From NCBI RefSeq assembly GCF_003672135.1, contig NC_039512.1, forward strand, positions 15,082,874-15,146,873: 64,000 bases of DNA, given 5' to 3'. Below the pieces are notes generated by a model, which saw nothing but the letters and a program-made list of their open reading frames with translations, searched no databases and was not told the origin of the DNA. Position 1 is the stretch's first letter; each line of letters begins with the position of its first letter. Positions 12,601 through 24,400 of the stretch are shown piece after piece. The translations under genes and the position numbers were made by a program. The stretch is from Ooceraea biroi (Eukaryota; Arthropoda; Insecta; Hymenoptera; Formicidae).

Positions 12601-15600
12601 TTGAACATTCCCGCATTATCGTTGAGAACCGATGGAAGAGAGCCTCGCGCGATGAATCATCGCTCGGTTATTCCTCGGCTGCGCGAGCGCGCGATATATT
12701 TCAGATCTCTCGCCTCTCCTCTCTTTTTCTCTCTGTCTCTCTTTCGAGGCGATTAGAATCCTCCTTTTACCCGACCACTTCGGCTACATGGCCAAAGGAT
12801 ATCAGCCGATTTATCGATCTATTTTTGCGACGTTGAGGGCCTTCGGGGGTTCGATCGGTTTTCCGCGTTGCGCACGCTCGCTTGCTCGCGCGGTGTCGCG
12901 CTCATCGCGCCGATACATCATAATCGAGCTCGCGGCGTATCTCTTTGCGCAGCCTCGATTCGATGCGAGAATAAATACGATCAGTGGGAGCGTGCGGGGG
13001 ACGGGAGGACGCGCGGAGAAGAAAGACGGAAAAGAGAGGAAAAAAAGGTGCAGAGACACGGGCAGTGCCGGACAACCTTGATGAAGGCGCGACCGAGATG
13101 CATAAATGCTCGACACGCCATGTTCACGTTCCACGGATTCCAATTGCGTGTCGTTAAGCGCGCGGGGGACACGCTCTCGATAGAGTTCTCCGGCCAAGAT
13201 CGCCGTGAGATCGTGTGAGATATCGCGAACGTCGCTGATCTCGAACAAGAGCCAGCCGCTTTTTCATCCGTGCAAATTTCGAAGCTTGCGATACTTGACA
13301 TCATGGCAAGACATTGGGTGTCTGGAACATTATAGCTTCAATCGTTTTGCGCTCGATCTTTAGAATTATCGATCATAAACTGAAACTTCCGAAATGCCAG
13401 CAATTTTTAAGTTTTCTGTAACTTGATTTATGCTGAGATTGCTACTTTTATAAATCACTTAAATGAACAAAATATCTGATGAAAATGACATCAGCAATTA
13501 GATCTAGAACGCACTTGTTGATGCATATGTTTCAACTGTTCAATTTAATTAATCAATACAAATCAATGCAATCATCAATGCAAAAGGAAGATGTCGTCGT
13601 GCATATGTAGGGTCTCTACGTCGATCTGTTGGGGATCTTTCGTCGTGCACGGAAAGTTGAACGACACCTTCATCCAAGGGGTCAGCCCACAGTCCTTCGC
13701 CTTCGGTTCTCCATTAGACTGACGGATGGTCCCCGATTAGGCTTTCACGGATAACGAACGAGCGCCAGCCACGAAGAGCTAAAAAAGCGCCACGGAGGAG
13801 CCCCGGCGGAGAAAAAGCAGGGCCGATAGAGAGCAGCGGGTATAAAGATCCATCGAGAGGAAATGTTTATTGTAGTCCTACGAATCGTAAATCGCATCAA
13901 ATCGAGTGTTCTTGATACTCTCACGAAGCTTTACGAGCGTTCCGTGCGAAAAGTGTCAAATCTTCGAAAATCGCTCCCCCAAACAAAATAATTTTACTTT
14001 TTCTTTCAGCAGAAATTCAGAAAAAATATATAAATATCTTTCCTCTCATATATCTCTTCGAGTGCGCCGTTCCTGCACTTTTAATCGGCGACGAGCGAGG
14101 ACGAGGCTCGCAGGATCGGCTCGCGGGCATAAAGCATAAGCGGTAACGAGCGCGCGCGTTACCGATATCTTTCGCGTATCGGAAATAATTACTTTCGCGG
14201 TATCGCGCTTCGACGGAAAGAAGACGAAAGACCGGGAGAGGGAGAAGGGGGTTGTCAGCGAGAGGGAGTGTGTGTAAGTAAGTATAAGTGACTTCGCCAC
14301 ACGGTCCCCAGATAATGGCCATGGCCACCTTCCCCGGGATCGGTATTTATTGTGACGCGATCGAGATAGCGGTCACGGTACGCCCCTGGGATATCTCGGT
14401 CGTCCGCTCGCCTCCACGAATTATGGTTTTCAATATGACGACAGTTCCGTATCTGCTCGGCCGAGACGGCCCTCCCTGCGACCCCCCTCGTCGCCCCCTC
14501 TCGTCACGCAGCCTCTCACCCGAGAGATATGCACCGCGCGCGGGAGATCGTAAAGTCTCTTAAAAGGCCTCGCGATTTTTCGCGGCCTGCGAGCCGAAAG
14601 ACGAGCGTGTTACTTAAAGTAACGTTAAATGAGAAATCGGCATGCTGAACGTCGAACGCTGAAGTCGTTAATTCGGTATTCGGCGTTCATTTGGCAACGG
14701 TATCGAAAATTGGTCGGTGAAAAAAGAACGTATAGCAGTTTTCTTACACAATTTGGAAGAGTTATTCGATGTACAAAATCTCGAGCTTTAAACATAAGCT
14801 TTTCTTATAAAAATTACAAAGTAAAATTTTGCTTTACTTAATGAAATGAAACGATTAAAATTAAAGTTGATTTTTATCTTCTTAATTATACCAGAACCAA
14901 ACACGAAAAATGTGTAATCAAGAAGGAGAAAAGATATCTTCAACGAACGATTTATTTTGATAATATACATAGTCAAAAAGCGTCAATCGCATGTAATCGC
15001 GACAAATTTTATTTCCACGAATTCACCGAGAGGGCGGCGGAAAATAGATTCATAAGAGAGGCGCGAGTGCTCTCGAGAACGGGGTTGGTCGATTGAAAAT
15101 TTGTCGAATTTCCCGACGATAGCGGCGCGGTCGGAAGAGCGACGGCGACGAGCACGCGCGCGCGGGAGGAAGTCGTAAACGTAATCGTGCTTTTTCAGGC
15201 GCCGCCACTAAAAACCTTCCCCGCGCCTTCGGCGGAGCCGCTTAAAATATTTTTACGGCGTGCGCTCTCTTCCGCGCCACGTCGCGATATCCCGCGATAT
15301 GCTTACATAGCCGACGAGGGTTCCTCCACCCCCTCGCTCGCCCCCTTGTCTCTCCAGTAAATCCGTCAAAATTGTACGCCCGCCGCGCGGTATTAAGCCG
15401 TAAACCATGTCGCTCCGCCGTCATCTTCGATCGCCCGCGGAGAACCTTGATCTCTGCGAGATCTCTCACGTGATCTTGCTTCTTGATCCTCTGAGTTTCT
15501 TCGTCGTCCTTTGCGTCGCTGATATTTTTATTAATCAACTTCCGGACTTCGTGTTTCTCCTATCTCGCTAAACGAATTAATCTCTCAGGCGACGTTCGAT

Positions 15601-16034
15601 TTTCCAATTAATTTTCGAATTAATTTGCCCGGTGCTGCACCTGTTCCTTGCTGTTCGCGGGAAATTCAATTTCGGAGCGTTAAATAAATTCCCCCGCCAT
15701 TCCGTTACTTTCTGCCTCGCATCCTGGTTCCTTCTATTCTCGTACAACCACGCGTACGTTCTCGCTCGATCTCTCTGTTAAATAAACCGCATGTATGTAT
15801 CTGTCCTTCTCTCTTTCTCTCTCTTTCTCTGAGAGCTCTTTTCTTTCTTGCGATCTTCGTTCCTCCGGCTCGGTTCAAAGTTTCGCGATAAAATCCGCGA
15901 TAGCACGTCGGGGGGGGGGGCGATAGATGAGCAAAAGGGGAGATAGCCTTTGGTGCAGCAACGAGAAGTAGGAGGGAGCAAGAGAGCGGGAGAGAAAGAG
16001 AGAAAGAGAGAGAAGGCGAGCTTGCGAGAGGAGC

Positions 16035-16118
16035 AGATAAGCTCGATTATGATCCCCGGTGGTTAAAGTCGAAGTTTTTACGGTAGATAAGCCCGCACGA
16101 ATGGGTTGCGCGAGATAA
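16035..16118 (+). promoter_or_regulatory. Cluster of three AGATAA (GATA) motifs
   Basis: AGATAA occurs at 16,035-16,040, 16,085-16,090 and 16,113-16,118, all in the same orientation within 84 bp; the first two are followed by G. A WGATAR match is expected about once per 500 bp over both strands in random sequence, so the local density is higher than expected. The gene downstream encodes a GATA cofactor, which makes GATA-dependent control plausible. That it is an enhancer is inference only. Confidence 0.3.
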
Positions 16119-16414
16119 AGGTGAGTCGCCCCACCCTCTCACCCTCGTCTCTGCTTCGTCGCTCGCTCTCGTGTCACGGAGCGCGCCATTTTTCTTAATA
16201 AGGTCCTTCGAGTTCGACCGTATCGCTCCTGCGCCCGCGATATTGTTGTACAGTGTTATCGGCCCGATAAGTCGGCCTCAAGTTAAAAGATTAAATAACA
16301 ACTGCGCTCTTCTATACAATCGCGCTTGTATCCCGGCAACAATTACTCAGAGTGAGACAATCAGAAAAGAGAAGAATTAAGAAGAATTAAAAGATTTTAC
16401 GTCGAACAAATATA

Positions 16415-16487
16415 AATAATATATCTAACATTGTTATTAAATAATAATATATCTAACATTGTTAAAATAATATATCTGACATTGTTA
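16415..16487. repeat. Three-copy AT-rich tandem repeat, 22-bp core
   Basis: The core AATAATATATCTAACATTGT plus TA occurs at 16,415-16,436, 16,443-16,464 and 16,466-16,487 (the third copy has one A-to-G change). Spacing is 28 then 23 bp. It is a short local duplication with no coding potential. Confidence 0.9.
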
Positions 16488-18000
16488 AATTAAAATTGTC
16501 TACAAAAATGACATAAATCTGTAAGAAAATAATATCATAAAAGAATTAAGAATTATGTGAAACGCACAAATCTGTGATAATAAAATCGCCAAAGATAAGA
16601 AAATAGGATATATATAAGGGGAGCATTGCAACTCCGTATTCTTTAATTTTTTTAAGACATCGTAAATAATTAATTTATTAAGAATCACGAATAAGATATT
16701 TCCACTTTCCTCATATTTTGGATCTCTTCGGAATTGAGCGATTTGGCCGTGCGAAGGAAGAGAGAAGGTGACTGTCAAACCTCTCACCACCCCTCTTTCC
16801 TTTACGGTTATGATCGCGGATGCAAACGAAAGTACGTGCCGGCCGCGCGCTGCATCCGCATACATAATGCAAGGTGTGCCGGATATATAATTTTTACGAC
16901 GCGCAGCAGCCGGAAAGGGCGTACGGCGCCCTTCCCTTCCCGCGGGGGTCCCGCGGGGCACCGGCGGCGCCCTGTAAGCGGCTGTAAATTGAATAACGCT
17001 CCCGGCAGGATTTATGTAACGACCGCCGAAGGTGGCCGATGTGGCGGCGGCTTTTACGCGGGGGAGGACGGTGACCTCACTGCCGGGGGATGCGGAACGC
17101 CGGAGGGTAGGCCACCCTCTTTACGTGACGAACATCCCCCGTTTTTAACGCTCGTTCTTCCGTGTCCGAGGTACCGATCATAAAAAGAAATCCCGGGGAC
17201 CTTCATGACGACCGCGATGAACCTTGATGACACTCTCTCTCTTTTGTTAATCATCTATTTAACTGTTTTTCAAGTCCCCATGAGTAATTTGTGAGAAAGC
17301 AGTTGAGAAGTAAAGCACACAATTTGGTACTTTTATCTCAGGTTGATGTTGCTTAATTTGATCTTGCGAGCTTGTTCAGTGTAAGTGGTTAATTCTAATT
17401 TTTGTTGTTTATTTTTTATAAAATAGTACAGTTCGTCATAAAATTCGAATATCTAACATACATTTTACAATACAATTTATTGTTACAGAAATTTTATCAA
17501 ATTTTACCATAATATGATTAATTGCATAGATTATTAAAAAAAATTGACATGCTAATATAAAAAATAGAATCAGTAGTAACAAAAGAATTATTTTAATCGG
17601 AAAAGGACACAGTGCTCGATTGTTTGCACTGATTCTTCTCAGAACACTTTCGGGACATCCTGTATAGCTTGAAGAGCTGCGATTCATGAGGTGCTCAAGA
17701 GCGTCCTCTTGTTAGTGCATAATGCCACGTGGCGACGCCGTCGCTTCGTAAATAAGATGCCGCCCACTCGCATAACCATGCAGGCAGGCGCGAACATAAC
17801 GAGGAGGAATTGGAAGAAGGGCGGCGGGAACGATCTGGCGAATGGGCAGCTAGTCGGCACACGGAGGGACGACACGGGGGTTCTTCTAGTAGTCACGAAA
17901 CGGCCATAACCCCGGGAAGCCCGCACACACGCGTCCAGCCACGTCCTCTCAATATAACAACCACGATCTTCTTTCCCTCCTGACGATCTATACGAAATTA

Positions 18001-21000
18001 TGTCACTCTTGCCGCGCGGAAAGTCGCCGACTTCAAGCAAGATCACGTGCTTGATCGGAGGCGATCCCCGATAAAAGGGCGACGTAATCGCGATTGTTGT
18101 TCGTATTATTTTCTTCGAGGGTGTGCATGTGCCAGGTGTATATGTATGTGCGTGTGTGTGGTGCTGCGAATTTTGCATTGTTCTATTAACTGCTATGCTT
18201 TCCCCTGATTTTCCTTTTTTTTAATAATAATTTTTAATCACATTTGAAGAGTATGTAATATTACGCTGCTTGTCTTGTTGCACAATAATTTTTATTTGTA
18301 TTTTTCTTCCTTATTACGTTCTTAGTCTTTTTAATGGTTTCGACAGTTTTTATGACAAACTATTATATTTTTTGTGATAAACTATCACAAACTAGATCGA
18401 TGTTCTTCTCTTGGTTTACCACCCCCGTCCTCACTCACCTCCGTCCACCACACGCTCGGAGTCCTCTTGACATTTTCCCGCTCATCCCACGTGCTCGGTT
18501 ACTTTATATCCTGGCCGGTACCGTGCCTCATGTACTTACGACGTCATGACGGGGAGCAGGGAGACCCCGCGCGCGTAAATGCGCTCTCGCGAGGCGCCTG
18601 GTTACACCGAGATATAACGGCAGCGTTTAACCGCGATCCTAACGTCGGCCAACGCGGCGTGCATCGTTGCGACGCGCAAGATTGCTGCGCTTGGACACGC
18701 TCGTAAATAACCACCCTCCGGCGCCCCCCAGTCGATTCCGTCGGCCGGCTTTAACACCCCATTACGCGCGCTGAGTACTCCCTCCGTCCGCGCAGGAGGG
18801 CAGCTGACGAGCTCCCGCGTGAGCCAGCTCGAGAAACCGATGGATCTCCAGTCACGAGGGTTGCGGGAGTAAACCAGCGACTTGAGTTGAGCTTTAGGGG
18901 TTGCGAAGTGTTGCTTTTTCCGAAGATACCCCTCCCCTCCGGTCAAAACTTCTTTGGTGATTTTTGTAATGTTCGTTCAATCTTGTCATGCTTGGCGCGT
19001 TAACTTGATTTATTCATGATTCTTCATTGTGATTAATGTTATTTTTATGCTGTTCTTTAGAGTCGATCTTGCTCTTCGGTTGCTCTTTAATTATTCCTCG
19101 TTGCTGCTGGAGTTTCTTCAATTTACCATGATGCACTAGATTCTTCAACTTAACTTGATTCATTGTCTTCCTCACCTTCCGCAATTCAATCTTAATTAGC
19201 AACAATCTTCGCGAAGATTTCTTGTATCTCATCGTCGCGCTTTACGCAACAATGGGCGATCGTCCAGTTCGTCAGCTCATTGGTCCTGCGATCGAGCCCA
19301 CGGCGTTTCCGGTCATTCCGTCGCGTCACGTCGCCCTCTTCGTTCTCTGTGAACGTGGCTTAAACATTGAGACGTGACCAATGCTCGCCACGAGGAGGCA
19401 ATGCCACATCAGGCAATTATCGCTCGGCGGGAGCCCCGACGCGCATATATTAAGCGCGTCGTCCTCGCTCTCCGTCGCCCTCGCCCACCTCCACCACCTC
19501 CTGTTTCTCCTCCTGGGAGCGCGCGACGATGGAGTGGCCGGGGGATTTGCAGGACGACAACGAACGGCGAAACGACACCTGAGATTTCGTATCTACGCCG
19601 GGACGGGACACTACACTTCTCGCCTGCCTCCTCTCGGCTCGACGTTTTAAGATCGGTATCTGGTCGCGCCGCGCGACTCGCCTGAATGAATAATTATCAA
19701 TGGAACGGCGGCCGGCGCGGTGCACACCTCGCCCTTTCCCTGCCTCCCCTTCTGGCGTCCCTTCCTCGGCCATGGAGAACGCCATTCGCCATCGAGTCCT
19801 CTTCCACCCGCTCGGACGCTCGTCGTTGTTCGCCATTCGACAACGCTTGTTTTCGTATTAATAATCCAACGCCTTCTCGTTGCTGCTCTCGTTTTTCACC
19901 TTTGCTGCTTTGCACCCGCAAATTGCAATCGTCGTCCGCGAGCGATGTCTTGAAAATTGTTTCACGAAGGGAGAGAAATCATTTCAGAATTTTATGCGGA
20001 TGCGAATAAATAACGTGACTGTAAAACAATCCTTGGACAATCTTGGAACATCCAATCAGCTTTGTAAGTCGTTGTACGTGCTCGGAATCTTTCTACAACA
20101 CACATACAAGTCTCTCATCATTAGGGATCTCCTCCAATGATGATTGATAAATGAATCGATTGATTGACAGGAAACAAGATCGATGGGCGCTTGGATGTCC
20201 GATCGACGAAACAAAGTTGGGACGCAGAGCGTGGATGGATGGAACAAGGAGTGGAAGATTTATCTTTGGAGGTGTCTGCTCGTGCGATGTCGATGCCGCT
20301 ACCTCTTAATGACTGCCCCGTCTTCGGACTTAATCGCTGACACGTATAAACCATATCCCGCCTCTCTGCATATTCAACATGCATGCCTGCGTGCGTGCGT
20401 ACGCGCTCGTGCTGTGGACATCAAAATTCATCCTTCTCGGTCCACTTCTCCTTGCACTTCTATGATTTCTGCCGGACGACGCATCACGTTATTACAAAAT
20501 TCTCAATAACGACACATTCAAAAATTGAATTAATAATAAGAGTTGAGAATAGTAACTAAATAACTAAATAATGCAGCACTCTAATTGTGAGCAATGTCAA
20601 CGTAAATCATTTCAGGATAGCCCCGAGATAGTATTCTATAATATAATTACAATTTCCGGGATTAGCTAAATCTCATATAATTTTATTATAACTTAATGGA
20701 ACTTTCACGTTCTTGCATCGAAAGATATCAAGTTCATCGTCTTTTTAATTTCCTCGTTATGAATCGATCTAGATATCATCGCTTCAGGCTGAGGTAAATC
20801 TTTCTTACTCTTTTGTGAGATAGATCGCATTTCCTGAAAGGTTCCACGTACTAATCACACCGCGTCGCCGTCTGCATCCCCGCGAGCGCGATGTCGCTCC
20901 ATCATCGCTGAGGCACGTCGGATCTTCGCGCGGCCTCGCGGATGCGCTCCAGATCTCGAACGCCAATCTCGCGAGTTCGCGCGGATAGATGCGTCCCAGC

Positions 21001-24000
21001 AGAACGGAGGAAGAAAGGCAGACACAATTCTATCGTCGAGCGACTCCACATCCGCCTATCCACCCACTCAACCACCCACGCGAGTTATTTGAAATAGGAA
21101 AAAGAGAGACCGTCCCGTTTCCCGCGGGTCCGGTATCCAGCGCTAAGATCGACGTCCTTCAAATTTTCAATTAGTCTCACGGAATAGCCGGACGAACGCG
21201 CGACTGTCGATACGATCGCGAGTCCCTTTTATTCTTCTGCGGGCAATTTGAATGGCGACGACCGAAAGTGGATCTGGATCGGGCCGCGCTCGATCCTACA
21301 TCGTCGGATACGAAGTCGGGGCTTATGGAGGAGGATAAGTCGCTGGAGGTGGGAGGGAGGTGGTGGCCAGAACGCACCTCTCGTCTAGCTACAGATCTAA
21401 TCTCGCGTTCCCGCGCGCTGCGTGCCTAATTAAAGATCGATATCTCTCCGATATTATTGCACCCCCGTCCCACACGTTCCCTCCTCCCGCTTCGTTCTCT
21501 ACCGTCTCCTCTTCCCTCCCCCTCGCTGCTGCCGCGTAGCAGGTTATTAAATTCTCCTATCTCGAGAGATCTGGACCGGCCGGTCCTGGCCGACCTTATC
21601 TGATCCGGTCGATCTCCCGGTCTCGTTACCTTTCGGCCCTTCGTTCGTCCGTTCGCCGACCCTCCCTCCCTTCCACCTTCTATCCGTCTGTCTCTTTCGC
21701 TCCCTCTGTCTTCCGTTCGACGCCCCGGTCGCTCGATCGACACTTTCGAAATTTCATGAGGGATGACGGTACGCCGGACATCGGGGACCGTCGCGTCGCC
21801 TCTCATGAGCGGAAGTGACGCTCGATTTTTGTTAGATACCGGAAGAGAGAAAAGCACGGTAGTCGCACGTTTAATTATTTAATGTCCACTCCATTTTTTA
21901 TATAATTTACTTCTTGAAGACAAAGGAATAAGATTCTGAATTTTTAGATATTGACGCAAGATTTCTTTAACAAACGGAGATTGCCAGGTCGACCTTTCCT
22001 CAAGCGTGTCCCTTGAGGAAGAGCGCCCTACGGAAGAATTCCTTATCCATTCGGGATTGCGAGCGAAGCAAAAAGAGAGAGAGGCTTATAAACCGCTGGT
22101 TCTTCGCGTCCAATTTGCGAAATCACGCGGCGACGTCGCTCCTCGCTCACCCCTATCGACAATCGGTTTCCCTCCGGCCGTTCTCCGTCCGCCGTCCTTA
22201 CCGGATTTTAACGTGGAACAGAAAAAAATCGGACCCCGGCCCCGCAGCACAGCGGAGGAAACCGAGACGGTGACAGATGGTGCGCGACGATAACGTCTCT
22301 CGAAGGTCCTGTTCGCGGGCGAAACGACCTGCGCGCGGATCCTGTTCCTGTCGCGAGATAAACGAAACAGCTGCGTCTCGGCGCCGATCAAAGATCTCGC
22401 CTCTCGGCTGCCCAGGGCGCTTTCGACGTCCCAGGCGTGATCGCGCGGAAATAAATGAGCGCGGAACGCGCTGCGAGCTTGATAACGAATTCGAGCGCGG
22501 CCTTCTACGTGGCCGCGGCTCTTTCGACGTCTTTATTCGTCCCGGACGCCCTTACTCATCCGGAACTCGGCTCGTTATGGGTTCCTGGAACCCTGCGACT
22601 TCCGGCCGCTTCCTGTGCATCTTGGATTCGTAACCCTTTGATCATGCGATCTTCCAAGATCCTTGGATTTGTAGATCACTGGACTCTCGAGATCCGAAAC
22701 ATTTGACCGGATTTTTGAACTTCAAGAACGGTGATGCAACATCTAAGGATCGAGGAATCGACGTTTCACGAAATCGAACATTTAAGCTGACGGATTTCAA
22801 GTCTCCAGGATCCGGAGACATAGGAGTGTCGGAAAATAACAGTAGAAAATTTACGTGAATAAAAATGTATCGGTACTATCGGCTTGCCGAAAGAGATCAC
22901 ATTCCTGAAGCAATTTCAGAGACGGAAGACGGAGGCGTCCCGTGGGATCGGTAAGGGGAGATGTCAGACTCTAATCCTAGGTGAGGCTAATCGTCGCTGG
23001 GCGATCGGGTGCCAGAAGATTAGGCCGACCAGTCGATATATAAAGACCGGTCGGAGGGGGAAGAGAAAATAAAAAGAGCCCCGGCGAGAGGGAGGAGCGC
23101 GAGGGACGAGGAACCTCTCGGACGGATGGTGTTCATGATGGGCAAACAAATTAGGGAGATAGAGAAGGTGGCGTCGCTGGGGAATGTTCCGATTAACCGG
23201 ACTGGTTGCGTTGTAGCGCCAGTAATTTCGGATAAAGACTACGTCGACGTGGCCTGATACGGTCGCGCGATTAACATATCGACGACGCCTCGGAACGGTG
23301 ACGAGGTCCTAGGGATTAATGATTCGGAGACGATCATTTCCACCGAAGAAGAGTTTGTCGAGAAAGAGAGAGACGAGACGTATAAAAATGTAGATTAGAT
23401 TAAGTATAACATAACGTAAGCGACTACGGATTATTTCTTCTTCTTCTTTTTCCTTCTTCAGTTCGTTAGCGACGAATGGCGTGATAATATGACAAATGAC
23501 TGAATCTACGAATTTTTCCTGTTTCCATGATTTTAATAAACTTAATCGTTTAGCAAATACTCAAGTTCCTAATCGCTCTTCTTAATCGATCGCGGTATTT
23601 TTCCAAATCGTAGTCATCTGGATATTCTCGAAGTTATATTGAGCGCCGAGAAAAGCCACTGCTTTTTCAAATATCTTCGCCAAAGATTAATAAACTGATC
23701 TCTCATCGTGCCGTTCGTCGCGAATCGCGACGCTTGTTACGGCACTTCGCAGCGAGCGAGTCGATGATTAAGTAGTAACGGTCGAAAGTCGCTGGACGAC
23801 GTGATCAACGCAGGATATCGGACTTATCTTCGTCCTTTGGGATAATTACTATGATCGTTGTCCTCACGGCGGAGGAGGAGGTGCAAAAGCGCGAGGGCGG
23901 GAAGTGGCGACGAAGAAGGCTCGCCTCGCATGAATAATGCGCTCCGTAGCGTGTTCCGAGCTTCCCAGAAGGGAGACCGACGGCCGAGGATCGTCTCTCG

Positions 24001-24400
24001 GTGGACGGATATACCTCGACCGATCCGAGCTATCGATCGACACAATAAAGCTGTTACGTATCGCACTCGCGAGAGACTCAGAGGCTCTCAATGTTCGGAC
24101 GTGCTTGATAATACAATGCAAGCGAGTCTGCGTCGGGAAAAAACGCTCTGCGAGGAATGTTTTCGATAATGGGCGAAATCCGACGGTTTCAGAATTTTAG
24201 AGTGCAGATTTGAAGCATTGAAACTCTCTGAATCTAGAATTTCTGATGTAAGAAGTGAAAAATGGACTCGAGAGGTCTGACATATCAAAATTTTAGGATG
24301 TGATAATTATAATTTTCTTATAATTATAATATATTATTTATTAAATTTGATAAATTTTCCGATACCGAAATGCGATTTTTAAAGTATTAAATCATCATTA
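18001..24400. other. Non-coding flank, no gene seen
   Basis: No exon that I can support. CpG-rich segments at 18,540-18,900, 19,250-19,850, 20,850-21,850 and 22,000-22,640 are separated by AT-rich DNA. Open frames in the CpG-rich segments occur on both strands without domains or coherent splice sites. Confidence 0.55.

Larger units (their letters stand above)
12501..18000. other. Non-coding flank, CpG-rich blocks
   Basis: No supported gene. CpG-rich segments (12,600-13,250; 14,050-14,570; 15,020-15,450; 16,830-17,160) alternate with AT-rich DNA. It contains an 11-base G run (15,910-15,920), a three-copy AT-rich tandem repeat (16,415-16,487), a cluster of GATA motifs (16,035-16,118), and a minus-strand transposon-end-like sequence at about 17,646-17,668. 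Confidence 0.55.
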
